Part shown: in pieces, positions 7,579 to 16,611 of the stretch
Layout: every line of letters begins with the position of its first letter
Position numbering within the stretch: the stretch's first letter is position 1
Origin: Streptomyces afghaniensis 772
GTDB taxonomy: Bacteria; Actinomycetota; Actinomycetes; Streptomycetales; Streptomycetaceae
Assembly: GCA_000415505.1 (NCBI GenBank)
Contig: KE354427.1
Location: 1-59,907 of the forward strand
Direction of reading: 5' to 3'
Length of the DNA: 59,907 nucleotides
Notes under the pieces: generated by a model
The model's input: only the letters and a program-made list of their open reading frames with translations
Database searches by the model: none
Told to the model about the DNA's origin: nothing
Program-made: the position numbers and the translations under genes

Positions 7579-9914
7579 GCGCCGGTCAGTGGGCGCGGGA
7601 TCTTTCCATGGGGGTCCGGTTCGCCTTCGCGGGCGGACGCGAGGGGTGGATCCGGGCGCTGCTGACGGCCGTCGGCGTCGGGCTCGGAGTGGCGCTGCTG
7701 CTGCTCACCACCGCCCTCCCGAACGCGCTGGCGGAACGGGACCGGCGCGAGGCGGCGCGCAGCGACCACACCTTCAGCCAGCAGAAGATACCGAAGGCCG
7801 ACGACACCCTGATCGTCCTGGACTCGGACACCACGTTCCGGGACCGGGACGTGCGCGGCCGGATGCTGGAGGCGGAGGGCCCGCGGGCGCCGCTGCCCCC
7901 GGGGGTCGCGCGGTTCCCGGCCGCGGGCGAGATGGTCGTCTCCCCCGCGCTGAAGGAGCTGCTCGCCTCCGACGACGGCAAGCTGCTGCGGGAGCGGCTG
8001 AACTACCGGATCGCGGGCACCATCGGCGAGCAGGGGCTCGTCGGCTCCCAGGAACTCGCCTACTTCGCGGGCGGCACGGGGCTCGAGAAGCTGCTGGACG
8101 GCCTCGCCAGTGGGGCCCGGATCGACAGCTTCGGCAGCGACGGCCTGGCGTCGTCCGATCCCTGGGACCCGGTGCTGCTCCTGCTGGTGCTGGTCGTCTT
8201 CGTGGTGCTGCTGATGCCGGTCGCCGTGTTCATCGCCGCGGCCGTGCGCTTCGGCGGCGAGCGGCGCGACCGCCGGCTGGCGGCGCTGCGGCTGGTGGGT
8301 TCCGACAGCCGGATGACCCGGCGGATCGCCGCCGGCGAGGCGCTCGCCGGATCGGTGCTGGGACTCGTCCTCGGAGCCGGCTTCTTCCTGCTGGGGCGGC
8401 AACTGGCGGCTTCCTTCGAGGTGTTCCACGTCAGTGTGTTCCCGAGCTATCTGAACCCCTCGCCCGTGCTGGCCCTTCTGGTCGCGCTGGTGGTGCCGGC
8501 GGCCGCGGTCGTGGTGACGATCCTCGCCCTGCGCGGGGTGGTCATCGAGCCGCTCGGCGTGGTCCGCACGGCCAAGCCCGCGCGGCGCCGGCTGTGGTGG
8601 CGGCTGCTGCTGCCGCTCGGCGGGCTCGCGCTGCTCTTCCCGATGATCGGGCAGGGCGACGACGGCGGGGAGTTCAATCAGTACCTCGTCGTCGGCGGCG
8701 TGATGCTCCTCCTGGTCGGCGTCACGGCCCTGCTGCCCTGGGTGGTGGAGACGGTCGTGGCCCGGCTCGGCTCGGGCGGGGTCGCCTGGCAACTGGCTGT
8801 GCGCAGGCTTCAGCTGAGCAGCGGTGCGGCGGCCCGGATGGTCAACGGCATCGCGGTGGCGGTGGCCGGGGCGATCGCGCTGCAGATGCTGTTCGCCGGG
8901 GTGGAGGGCAACTACACCAGGGCGTCGCAGTACGACGTCTCCCGGGCCCAGATGCAGGTGAACGTGCCGGACGGAGCCGAACCCGCCTCCATCGCCGAGG
9001 AGTTCCGCACCACCGAGGGCGTACGGAGGGTCACCGTACTGTCCGACGGCTACCTCGGCGACCGACGGGGCGAGGGGGACACCTACGTCCGCTTCACCGT
9101 CGCCGACTGCGCGTCGCTGCGCGAGGTGGCCACGCTGCCGTCCTGCCGCGACGGTGACGTCTTCGCCGTCCAGGGCGCGGAGGAGGACACCGGAACCGAC
9201 ACGATGGCCAAGCCCGGCACCACCCTCTGGGCCGACCCGGCCGACACCTCCCGCCCCGACGACCGCGGGGTCTCCTGGACCGTGCCGCAGGACATCCGGC
9301 AGGCCCAGGCCCGGGAGGATCCCACCGGGTACGAGCGCGGCGGCATCCTGATCACACCCGGCGCGCTGCCCGGGAAGCTCGGTCCGCTCGCCTCCACACA
9401 GCTCTACCTGAGCCTCGACCGTTCCGTGCCCGACGCGTACGAGTACGTGCGCAACACGGCCGTGCGGCTCGACCCGACGGCCCAGCCGATGACCTGGAAC
9501 AGCGTCGAGAGCAACGACCGCTACGCCACCATCCGCACCGGCCTGTCCGTCGGCGCCGCCTGCGTGCTGGCGCTGATCGGCGCGAGCCTGCTGGTCTCGC
9601 AGCTGGAGCAGTTGCGCGAACGCCGCAAGCTGCTGTCGTCGCTGGTCGCCTTCGGCACCCGGCGCCGGACCCTCAGCCTGTCGGTGCTGTGGCAGACGGC
9701 GATCCCGATCGGACTGGGCCTGCTGCTCGCTGCGACGGTGGGCATGGCCCTGGGCGCGGTCCTGCTGCGGATGACCAACACGTCGGTCCGGGTGGACTGG
9801 CCGAGCGTGCTGTCGATGACCGGCATCGGCGCGGGCGTCGTCCTCGTCGTGACGCTGCTGAGCCTGCCGCCGCTGCTGAGGATGATGCGGCCGGACGGGC
9901 TGCGCACGGAGTAG
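7575..9914 (+). CDS. FtsX-like ABC transporter permease
   Basis: A 779-residue permease. The ATG at 7575 overlaps the ATPase stop (ATGA) and replaces a longer open frame that runs back inside that gene. An N-terminal membrane helix (about 25-45) is followed by an extracytoplasmic segment. Then come two FtsX modules, the first near WDPVLLLLVLVVFVVLLMPV and the second at the C-terminal end. Between them lies another large extracellular part. This is the usual eight-to-ten-helix layout of antimicrobial-peptide or lipoprotein-type exporters. The substrate cannot be deduced. Confidence 0.9.
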   Translation: MSAGQWARDLSMGVRFAFAGGREGWIRALLTAVGVGLGVALLLLTTALPNALAERDRREAARSDHTFSQQKIPKADDTLIVLDSDTTFRDRDVRGRMLEAEGPRAPLPPGVARFPAAGEMVVSPALKELLASDDGKLLRERLNYRIAGTIGEQGLVGSQELAYFAGGTGLEKLLDGLASGARIDSFGSDGLASSDPWDPVLLLLVLVVFVVLLMPVAVFIAAAVRFGGERRDRRLAALRLVGSDSRMTRRIAAGEALAGSVLGLVLGAGFFLLGRQLAASFEVFHVSVFPSYLNPSPVLALLVALVVPAAAVVVTILALRGVVIEPLGVVRTAKPARRRLWWRLLLPLGGLALLFPMIGQGDDGGEFNQYLVVGGVMLLLVGVTALLPWVVETVVARLGSGGVAWQLAVRRLQLSSGAAARMVNGIAVAVAGAIALQMLFAGVEGNYTRASQYDVSRAQMQVNVPDGAEPASIAEEFRTTEGVRRVTVLSDGYLGDRRGEGDTYVRFTVADCASLREVATLPSCRDGDVFAVQGAEEDTGTDTMAKPGTTLWADPADTSRPDDRGVSWTVPQDIRQAQAREDPTGYERGGILITPGALPGKLGPLASTQLYLSLDRSVPDAYEYVRNTAVRLDPTAQPMTWNSVESNDRYATIRTGLSVGAACVLALIGASLLVSQLEQLRERRKLLSSLVAFGTRRRTLSLSVLWQTAIPIGLGLLLAATVGMALGAVLLRMTNTSVRVDWPSVLSMTGIGAGVVLVVTLLSLPPLLRMMRPDGLRTE

Positions 9915-9941
9915 CCGCCCCGGGCTCTTTTGCGCCGGCCG

Positions 9942-10892
9942 TCAGGCGTCCTGGTCGAGGACCCGGACGGGCAGGGGCCGGAGCGCCTCCCGCAGCGCCG
10001 CCGCCAGTTCCTCGTACTCCGCGCCGCGCGCGGCCCCTGCCCGCATCGCCAGAGCGACCCTGCGGGTGGGGGCCGGGTCGGTGAAGTAGCCGGTGAGGAG
10101 CTGGCTGCTGCGGGAGATCTCGACCTTGAGGGCGGTGCGCGGCAGCAGCGTGACGCCGAGCCCGCCCGCGACGAGCTGCACCAGGGTGGACAGCCCGGCG
10201 GCGGTCGTGGTGACCGGCGCGTCCTCGCGTCCGGCCTCCCGGCAGATGTCGAGGGCCTGGTCGCGCAGGCAGTGCCCCTCGTCCAGCAGCAGCAGGTTCA
10301 GCTCGCGCAGCGCCTCGCGCGGGATGCCCTCGCGCCCGCCGAGCGGGTGATCGAGCGGGGTGACGAGCACGAAGTCCTCGTCGAACAGTGGCAGTTCTTC
10401 GACGCCCGGCACACCGAGCGGGACGGCGAGCAGCAGCAGGTCGAGCCGTCCGCTGGTGAGGCCGTCGAGCAGGCTTGCGGTCTGCTCCTCGTGCACCTGG
10501 AGGTCGAGGTCCGGATACCGTTCGTGCACGAGCCGCAGGACGGTCGGCAGCAGATACGGCGCCACGGTCGGGATGACCCCCAGCCGCAGCACGCCGGTGA
10601 ACGGCGCCCGGACCGCCTCGGCCTCCTCCATGAGGGCGCCCACCTCCGCCAGTACGGCCTTGGCCCGTACGGCGATCCGCTCGCCCTCGGGTGAGAGCAG
10701 CACCTTGCGCGTCGTACGCTCGAGGAGCGTCACTCCGAGTGTCTCCTCCAGCGCCGAGACGGCGCCCGAGAGAGCGGGCTGGCTCATGCCGATGGCCCCT
10801 GCGGCGTCCCGGAAGTGCAGGTGCTCGGCGACGGCCGCGAAGGCCCGCAGCTGGGCGAGACTGGGCTGCCTGCGCTTATTACCCACAGTCAC
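9942..10892 (-). CDS. oxyR: OxyR, LysR-family hydrogen peroxide sensor
   Basis: A 316-residue LysR-type regulator with an N-terminal HTH (SLAQLRAFAAVAEHLHF, MSQPALSGAVSALEE). The peroxide-sensing motif DEGHCLRDQALDIC gives Cys208 and Cys217, matching the Cys pair of E. coli OxyR that forms the redox disulfide. It is divergent from ahpC-ahpD, the classical OxyR target, with about 130 bp between them. Peroxide-dependent activation of ahpC from this shared region is therefore expected. Confidence 0.95.
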   Translation of the reverse strand: MTVGNKRRQPSLAQLRAFAAVAEHLHFRDAAGAIGMSQPALSGAVSALEETLGVTLLERTTRKVLLSPEGERIAVRAKAVLAEVGALMEEAEAVRAPFTGVLRLGVIPTVAPYLLPTVLRLVHERYPDLDLQVHEEQTASLLDGLTSGRLDLLLLAVPLGVPGVEELPLFDEDFVLVTPLDHPLGGREGIPREALRELNLLLLDEGHCLRDQALDICREAGREDAPVTTTAAGLSTLVQLVAGGLGVTLLPRTALKVEISRSSQLLTGYFTDPAPTRRVALAMRAGAARGAEYEELAAALREALRPLPVRVLDQDA

Positions 10893-11025
10893 TAATAACT
10901 ACCTCCGATCAACCCGACCGAGTGTAGCTATTTCCGTAATCAATCGACCCTGTGCCAACATCAATAACGTCCAACCCATGGGAAACACCCGCAATCCGGG
11001 TGTTTCTTCGCTGCAAGGAGAGCGT
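10893..11025. promoter_or_regulatory. oxyR-ahpC divergent control region with a leader hairpin
   Basis: An imperfect inverted repeat with half sites near TAATAACTAC and GTAGCTATT (about 10895-10935) is a candidate OxyR operator. Positions 10982-10991 pair perfectly with 10997-11006 (GAAACACCCG / CGGGTGTTTC) around a 5-base loop. This hairpin sits just upstream of the ahpC ribosome site AAGGAG (11014-11019) and could affect transcript stability or translation. Confidence 0.5.
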
Positions 11026-11580
11026 GTGCTCACTGTCGGTGACAAGTTCCCCGAGTTCGATCTGACCGCCTGCGTCTCGCTGGAGAAGGGCAAGGAGTTC
11101 CAGCAGATCAACCACAAGACCTACGAGGGTCAGTGGAAGGTCATCTTCGCGTGGCCCAAGGACTTCACCTTCGTGTGCCCGACCGAGATCGCCGCCTTCG
11201 GCAAGCTGAACGACGAGTTCGCCGACCGCGACGCCCAGGTCCTCGGCTTCTCCGGCGACTCCGAGTTCGTCCACCACGCCTGGCGCAAGGACCACGACGA
11301 CCTGCGTGACCTGCCGTTCCCGATGATGGCCGACTCCAAGCACGAGCTGATGCGCGACCTCGGCATCGAGGGTGAGGACGGCTTCGCCAAGCGCGCGGTG
11401 TTCATCGTGGACCAGAACAACGAGATCCAGTTCTCGATGGTGACCGCGGGTTCGGTCGGCCGTAACCCGAAGGAGGTCCTGCGGGTCCTGGACGCCCTCC
11501 AGACGGACGAGCTGTGCCCCTGCAACTGGTCGAAGGGCGACGAGACCCTCGACCCGGTCGCGCTGCTCGCCGGAGAGTGA
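11026..11580 (+). CDS. ahpC: Alkyl hydroperoxide reductase AhpC (2-Cys peroxiredoxin)
   Basis: A protein of 184 residues that reduces hydrogen peroxide, organic peroxides and peroxynitrite. The peroxidatic Cys is in DFTFVCPTEIAAFG and the resolving Cys region in DELCPCNW. GTG at 11026 is chosen because AAGGAG lies 6-11 bases ahead and the product then starts as LTVGDKFPEFDLTACVSL does in actinobacterial AhpC. An open frame continues upstream but crosses the promoter. ahpD follows after 6 bp, as in Mycobacterium and Streptomyces, where AhpD supplies the electrons. Confidence 0.96.
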   Translation: MLTVGDKFPEFDLTACVSLEKGKEFQQINHKTYEGQWKVIFAWPKDFTFVCPTEIAAFGKLNDEFADRDAQVLGFSGDSEFVHHAWRKDHDDLRDLPFPMMADSKHELMRDLGIEGEDGFAKRAVFIVDQNNEIQFSMVTAGSVGRNPKEVLRVLDALQTDELCPCNWSKGDETLDPVALLAGE

Positions 11581-11586
11581 TCTGAC

Positions 11587-12120
11587 ATGTCCCTCGACGC
11601 ACTCAAGTCCGCCATACCGGACTACGCCAAGGACCTGAAGCTCAACCTGGGCTCGGTCATCGGCAACTCGGACCTGCCGGCCCAGCAGCTGTGGGGCACG
11701 GTGCTGGCGACCGCGATCGCCTCGCGCTCCCCGATCGTGCTGCGCGAGCTGGAGCCGGAGGCGAAGGCCAACCTGTCGCCCGAGGCCTACACGGCGGCGA
11801 AGGCCGCCGCCGCGGTGATGGCGATGAACAACGTCTTCTACCGCACGCGGCACCTGCTGTCGGACCACGAGTACGGCAACCTGCGCGCGGGCCTGCGGAT
11901 GAACGTCATCGGCAACCCGGGCGTCGACAAGGTCGACTTCGAACTGTGGTCCTTCGCGGTCTCCGCCATCAACGGCTGCGGCATGTGCCTGGACTCCCAC
12001 GAGCAGGTCCTGCGCAAGGCCGGCCTCGACCGCGAGGTCATCCAGGAGGCGTTCAAGATCGCGTCCGTGATCCAGGCGGTCGGCGTGACGCTGGACGCCG
12101 AGGCGGCACTGGCCGAGTAA
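11587..12120 (+). CDS. ahpD: Alkyl hydroperoxidase AhpD
   Basis: A 177-residue all-helical carboxymuconolactone-decarboxylase-fold protein. The active site [14 protein letters not shown] contains the CxxC pair and the general-base His. In M. tuberculosis AhpD takes electrons from lipoamide (Lpd/SucB) and reduces AhpC. It is co-transcribed with ahpC and followed by a strong hairpin. Confidence 0.95.
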   Translation: MSLDALKSAIPDYAKDLKLNLGSVIGNSDLPAQQLWGTVLATAIASRSPIVLRELEPEAKANLSPEAYTAAKAAAAVMAMNNVFYRTRHLLSDHEYGNLRAGLRMNVIGNPGVDKVDFELWSFAVSAINGCGMCLDSHEQVLRKAGLDREVIQEAFKIASVIQAVGVTLDAEAALAE

Positions 12121-12144
12121 CCCCCGGCCGTACGCCCCGCATTG

Positions 12145-12181
12145 CAGGGCCCCGCCCACCTGACCGGTGGGCGGGGCCCTG
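12145..12181. terminator. Strong bidirectional terminator after ahpD
   Basis: A 16-bp perfect GC-rich stem (12145-12160 with 12166-12181) around the loop TGACC. It lies between the convergent stops of ahpD (12120) and the AI-2E permease gene (12217). Confidence 0.8.
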
Positions 12182-12216
12182 TTGCCTTTCACGGCAGGCT
12201 GCTCGGGAGGCTCGGA

Positions 12217-13524
12217 CTACTCCGACGGCGCCTGCCGTTCGGGCTCCGCACTCATCGCCGTAGCACCCCGCGGGCGGACCGAATGCCGCATTGCCGACTG
12301 CCGCGAGTACGCCCGCAGATACCCCGCGACCGTGTTCGTCACGGCGACCAACGGCACGGCCACCACCGCGCCACCGATCCCGGCGACCATCCCCCCGCAC
12401 GCCACGGACAGCACCACGGCCAGCGGATGCACCCGCACCGCCCGCCCCAGAATGAACGGCTGCAGGATGTGGCCCTCGATCTGCTGCACCGCCAGCACCA
12501 CCACCAGCGTCATGACAGCCGTGAACACCCCCTGGGTGACCAGCGCGACCACCACCGCCAGCGCCCCGGACACCACCGCACCCACCAGCGGGATGAACGC
12601 GAACAGGAAGATGAACACCGCCAGCGGCACGGCCATCGGCACGTCGAGGAAGTAGATCCCCAGCCCGATGAAGATCGCGTCGATCAGCGCGACGATCACC
12701 GTGCCCCGCACATACGCCGTCAGCGTCCGCCACGCCGCCGGCCCGGCCCCGGCCACGCCCGGCCGCGCCGCCGCCGGCACCAGCTTCAGCGTCCACTCCC
12801 AGATCCGCTTGCCGTCGTAGAGCAGGAACAGCGTCGAGAAGACCGCCAGCAGAATCCCCGTCAGCGACTCGACGACGACCGTCACGCCCTCCAGCCCCGC
12901 CGAGGTGATCTGGTCGGTGTTCGCTCCGACCGCCTCCCGCAGGTTCTTGGCGATCTCGTTGATCTGCTTGTCCGTGACGTGGAAGGGGCTGTTCAGCAGC
13001 CAGTTCCGCAGCTCGTCGATGCCGTCCTGGATCTGGCCCGAGAGGTCGTCGATGTTCTCCATGACCTGCCAGGTCACGAACCAGCCGATGAGCCCCATGA
13101 CGACGAAGCCGAGGATCGCGGTCAGCGCCGTGGCCGGCCCGCGCGGCACTCCGAGCCGCCGCAGCCGCGCCACGGTCGGCTGGAGGATCGCGGTGATGAG
13201 CAGCGCGCTCACGAACGCCAGCACCACCAGCTGTACGGCGCTGATGATCCGCGTGAGCACCCACAGCGTGCCCGCGAGGACGAGCAGCCGCCAGCCGGCC
13301 TCCGCCGCGACCCGCATCCCCCACGGCACGGCCAGCGCCGGATCGGGCCGGGCGGGCACATCGGGCGCGTAGTCCGGGGGCGGCGGCACGTGTTCGTCGG
13401 ACGACGTCCGGGACTCGGTCTCGTCCCGCTCCCGTTCGGCCTCGGCGCGGCGTTCGTTCCACCGCTCGCTCATCTCGGTCAGTCCGGCACCGAGCCGGCC
13501 GAGCCACCCTGGCACTCGCGACAT
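12217..13524 (-). CDS. AI-2E family transporter (YdiK/TqsA-like permease)
   Basis: A protein of about 435 residues. The ATG at 13524 follows an AAAAGGA ribosome site; the open frame continues upstream, but into the terminator of the next gene. A charged N-terminal 100 residues precede the membrane domain. The domain has the family pattern: two early helices, a long extracytoplasmic middle part, then clustered helices including PLAVFIFLFAFIPLVGAVVSG and a conserved EGHILQPFILGR. Members export small molecules or act as Na+/H+ antiporters; the substrate is unknown. Confidence 0.85.
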   Translation of the reverse strand: MSRVPGWLGRLGAGLTEMSERWNERRAEAERERDETESRTSSDEHVPPPPDYAPDVPARPDPALAVPWGMRVAAEAGWRLLVLAGTLWVLTRIISAVQLVVLAFVSALLITAILQPTVARLRRLGVPRGPATALTAILGFVVMGLIGWFVTWQVMENIDDLSGQIQDGIDELRNWLLNSPFHVTDKQINEIAKNLREAVGANTDQITSAGLEGVTVVVESLTGILLAVFSTLFLLYDGKRIWEWTLKLVPAAARPGVAGAGPAAWRTLTAYVRGTVIVALIDAIFIGLGIYFLDVPMAVPLAVFIFLFAFIPLVGAVVSGALAVVVALVTQGVFTAVMTLVVVLAVQQIEGHILQPFILGRAVRVHPLAVVLSVACGGMVAGIGGAVVAVPLVAVTNTVAGYLRAYSRQSAMRHSVRPRGATAMSAEPERQAPSE

Positions 13525-13591
13525 GATCCGTCCTTTTCCCCCGTCTCTCCGCACCACTCCCCCCTGGAGTCGTCCGTCAAGACCGTACATG

Positions 13592-13630
13592 GCGCGAGCC
13601 CCTCACCGTACGACGGTGAGGGGCTCGCGC
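13592..13630 (-). terminator. Hairpin terminator of the SLT gene
   Basis: An 18-bp perfect stem (13592-13609 with 13613-13630) and 3-base loop lie 32 bp beyond the SLT gene stop. It also insulates the AI-2E gene downstream. Confidence 0.75.
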
Positions 13631-13661
13631 TGAGGATCGCTGCGGCTGAAGGGCCGCGGGC

Positions 13662-14381
13662 TCAGTACCAGTTGTTGGCCTGCCAGAACGACCAGGCGTC
13701 ACACGGGCTGCCGTAGCGGTCGTTCATGTAGTTCAGGCCCCACTTGATCTGGGTGGCCGGGTTGGTCCGCCAGTCGTCACCGACGGACGACATCTTGGAA
13801 CCGGGCAGCGCCTGGAACATTCCGTAGGCCCCGGAGGAAGGGTTGACCGCCTTGTAGTTCCAGTCGGACTCGTGGTCCACGATGTTGCTGAAGCACTGGA
13901 ACTGACCCGCCGGCACCATCTGCCGCGCCATCGCCTGGATCTGCGCGATGGAGTAGGAGGTCGCGACGGGGAAGTCGGAGATGTCCTTGGAGCGGCTGGC
14001 GGCCTCCTTGGCCTCCGCGCGCTCCTTGGCGGCCTTCTCGGCCGCGGCGGCCTTCTCGGCGGCTTCCTTCTTCTTGGCGATGGCCGTCTCGGCGGCAGCC
14101 TTGCGGGCGGCCTCCTCGGCGTCCTTCTTCGCGCTCACGTCCGCGGCGATGGCCTGTGCGTCGGCCTGCTGCGTCAGCGACGCCGTCTGCACCTGGGCCT
14201 GCTGGCCCGCGGGAATGTCTGCGAGCAGCGTGGTGCCGCTGGCCGTCGCTTCGGCGTCGTTGTTCTGTGCGGTGCTGCCCGAGGCAACGCCGACGACGCT
14301 TCCGACAGCGGTGACCGCCGTGGCCGAGGCCACTGCGAATCCCCGGACCGAGATCCGGCTCACACGGTTTCCTTCCAGCAT
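13662..14381 (-). CDS. Secreted SLT-type lytic transglycosylase
   Basis: A protein of about 239 residues. A Sec-type signal peptide (about 1-40) is followed by an Ala/Lys/Glu-rich coiled coil (about 75-140) and a C-terminal SLT domain. NIVDHESDWN carries the catalytic Glu and is followed by GAYGMFQALPGSKM and the terminal CDAWSFWQANNWY. It cleaves peptidoglycan glycan strands and resembles Streptomyces transglycosylases linked to spore germination. The ATG at 14381 is given, but GTG at 14363 has a much better ribosome site (GGAAGGA, 6-base spacing) and may be the true start. The frame is open back to 14519 without support. Confidence 0.88.
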   Translation of the reverse strand: MLEGNRVSRISVRGFAVASATAVTAVGSVVGVASGSTAQNNDAEATASGTTLLADIPAGQQAQVQTASLTQQADAQAIAADVSAKKDAEEAARKAAAETAIAKKKEAAEKAAAAEKAAKERAEAKEAASRSKDISDFPVATSYSIAQIQAMARQMVPAGQFQCFSNIVDHESDWNYKAVNPSSGAYGMFQALPGSKMSSVGDDWRTNPATQIKWGLNYMNDRYGSPCDAWSFWQANNWY

Positions 14382-14780
14382 CGCCCGCTTCGGTGACCCT
14401 CGCGGACGCAATCGTGCCCCTGGCACTGGCCTCCCCAACTGCGGGGTCACGGGAGGCGCGGGCCCGGTGGGCAACTCCCTCACGGGAGCGCCGCGTAGTG
14501 CTCGGGCGGCATACGACATCGCTATGAAGTTGAAGCTGTGCTCTTAGTGGTGCCGTACCGCTGGGGGTACAGGTGTGTCGTATGCGGGGCCTGACAGGAG
14601 TGAGACTCTGCCGCAACTCGACGGGGCAAGGCAATTCCAAGTTGCGTGTGAAAGCTCACATCCCGTTTGACCCGGGAGATTCACAGAAAGCCCACACGCG
14701 AAGGCGCCGCCCGGCTAGGCTCTTCGCCTTTCCGGACGGCGCCAACTACTGCGTAACCGCCTCCGTTTGGGGCAGGACGG
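14382..14780 (-). other. Leader/intergenic region upstream of the SLT gene
   Basis: There is no gene between the SLT start and the phoH stop. Short GC hairpins are present. I looked for a c-di-AMP (ydaO) riboswitch, which often precedes Streptomyces cell-wall hydrolase genes, and could not match its conserved core. Confidence 0.4.
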
Positions 14781-16106
14781 TCAGATGTGTCCGTCTTCGA
14801 GCATTTCGGTCACAAGAGCAGCGATCTGCGACCTCTCGGACCGGGTCAGGGTCACGTGCGCGAAAAGCGGATGACCCTTCAGTTTCTCGACGACGGCGAC
14901 GACTCCGTCGTACCGGCCGACCCTCAGGTTGTCCCGCTGGGCCACGTCGTGGGTGAGAACCACCCGTGAATTGGCTCCGATACGGGACAGAACGGTAAGA
15001 AGTACGTTCCGTTCCAGCGACTGTGCCTCGTCGACGATCACGAACGCGTCGTGCAGCGAACGGCCGCGGATGTGGGTGAGCGGCAGCACCTCCAGCATCC
15101 CGCGGGCGGTGACCTCCTCGATGACCTCCCGGCTGGTGACCGCCGACAGCGTGTCGAACACGGCCTGGGCCCAGGGGCTCATCTTCTCCGCCTCGGAGCC
15201 GGGCAGATAGCCGAGCTCCTGCCCGCCCACCGCGTACAGCGGACGGAAGACCATCACCTTCTGGTGCTGACGGCGCTCCAGCACCGCCTCCAGGCCCGCG
15301 CACAGCGCCAGCGCCGACTTGCCGGTGCCGGCCCGGCCGCCCATCGAGACGATCCCGACGTCCGGGTCCAGCAGCAGGTCGAGCGCGATCCGCTGCTCGG
15401 CGCTGCGGCCCTTGATGCCGAACGCCTCACGATCCCCGCGCACGACACGGATGTCGCCCTCGGCCGTGACCCGCCCGAGCGCCTTGCCGCGCTCCGACTG
15501 GATCATCAGGCCCGTGTGCACCGGCAGGCCGGCCGCCTCGGGGACATGGACGTGCCCCTCCTCGAAGAGGACGTCCACCTGCTCGCCGGTCAGGGTCAGT
15601 TCGGACATTCCGGTCCAGCCGGAGGAGTCCGTGATGGCGAGTTCCGCGCGGTACTCCTCGGCGAGGAGCCCGACGGAGGACGCCTTGATCCTGAGCGGGA
15701 GGTCCTTCGACACGACGGTGACGTCGAACCCCTCCGCCTGGAGGTTGCGGGCGACCGCCAGGATGCGGGAGTCGTTGTCCCCCAGGCGGTAGCCGCTGGG
15801 CAGCACGCTGGGGTCCGAGTGATTGAGCTCGACACGGACGGTTCCGCCGAGGTCCCCGGTGGGGATGGGGGCATCGAGGCGGCCGTACCGCACCCGGTAG
15901 TCGTCGAGCAGACGCAGGGCCTGCCGTGCGAAGTAGCCGAGTTCGGGATGGTTCCGCTTGGCCTCCAGTTCCGTCACCACGACGATGGGAAGCACGACCT
16001 CGTGCTCGTCGAAGCGGCTCAGGGCGTTCGGGTCGGCCAGCAGGACGCTGGTGTCGAGAACATAGGTGCGCCGGTCGGGCTTGTGGCGCTTTGTGCTGGT
16101 CACCAC
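14781..16106 (-). CDS. PhoH family protein with N-terminal PIN domain (PhoH2-like)
   Basis: A 441-residue protein. Residues about 15-150 form a PIN RNase-like domain ([38 protein letters not shown]). Residues about 230-435 form a PhoH ATPase with Walker [11 protein letters not shown] and Walker [11 protein letters not shown]. In mycobacteria the PIN-PhoH fusion (PhoH2) acts as an ATP-dependent RNA helicase/RNase; the same role is likely but unproven here. The start is GTG at 16106, with a second GTG directly after it; the ribosome site is weak. Confidence 0.92.
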   Translation of the reverse strand: MVTSTKRHKPDRRTYVLDTSVLLADPNALSRFDEHEVVLPIVVVTELEAKRNHPELGYFARQALRLLDDYRVRYGRLDAPIPTGDLGGTVRVELNHSDPSVLPSGYRLGDNDSRILAVARNLQAEGFDVTVVSKDLPLRIKASSVGLLAEEYRAELAITDSSGWTGMSELTLTGEQVDVLFEEGHVHVPEAAGLPVHTGLMIQSERGKALGRVTAEGDIRVVRGDREAFGIKGRSAEQRIALDLLLDPDVGIVSMGGRAGTGKSALALCAGLEAVLERRQHQKVMVFRPLYAVGGQELGYLPGSEAEKMSPWAQAVFDTLSAVTSREVIEEVTARGMLEVLPLTHIRGRSLHDAFVIVDEAQSLERNVLLTVLSRIGANSRVVLTHDVAQRDNLRVGRYDGVVAVVEKLKGHPLFAHVTLTRSERSQIAALVTEMLEDGHI

Positions 16107-16490
16107 GGAAGGACGTACCCCCTCGGATGAGGTCGGGGAGCGACGGAGTGGAGCTGGACCGGTCGTCGGCCGCCCTGCGCGGGCCGAGAACCGGCCCTCC
16201 GCCTCTTCGTCCGTGCTGTGACCGCACGATCGGGCTGGTGCAAAGGGCCTCCCGGGCGGACGGCCCCGTGCCGTCCGCTGAGATCCGACACCCGGGGTTC
16301 GGGCGTCGACCTGACTGGCTTATGCCCTCGAACGGGCGTCGCCATGCCACGGCATATGACGGCGGGCCGGTTAACTCCGCGTTACGTGCGCCTTCGGAGG
16401 GGTACCGGGAAGGTTTGCGACGTGCGGCGACCGCGGTACCGGCGGTCTGCGGGATCCCGCGAAGTCCCATGCCCGGCGGCGTGCGCCGGA
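16107..16490. other. Intergenic region between phoH and uppS
   Basis: No gene is supported. The phoH leader and promoter must lie here. A 12-bp palindrome, GCGGGATCCCGC, starts near 16450. Confidence 0.4.
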
Positions 16491-16611
16491 GCGCGGTTCA
16501 GCCATCGTGGCCGCCGGTCGCGGGCGGCGCAGCGCGGTTCAGCCGCCGTGGCCGCGGTCGCGGGCGGAGCGGCGCTGTTCAGCCGCCGTAGCGCCGGTGG
16601 CGGGCGGCGTA
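16491..16611. repeat. Three tandem copies of about 40 bp covering the uppS 3' end
   Basis: Units start at 16491, 16532 and 16572 (periods 41 and 40). Each contains GCGCNGTTCAGCC, which on the minus strand holds the equivalent of the uppS codons GGCGGCTGA with the stop. Only the third copy is used as the real C-terminus (RHRRYGG). The other two lie downstream of the stop as decayed duplicates. Confidence 0.75.

Noticed and set aside
14382..14519. N-terminal extension of the SLT protein
   Set aside because: The frame is open, but the extension is Pro/Arg-rich and would bury the signal peptide; starts at 14381 or 14363 are better.
14382..14780. c-di-AMP (ydaO) riboswitch upstream of the SLT transglycosylase gene
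   Set aside because: Expected from the gene class, but the conserved core sequences could not be found.
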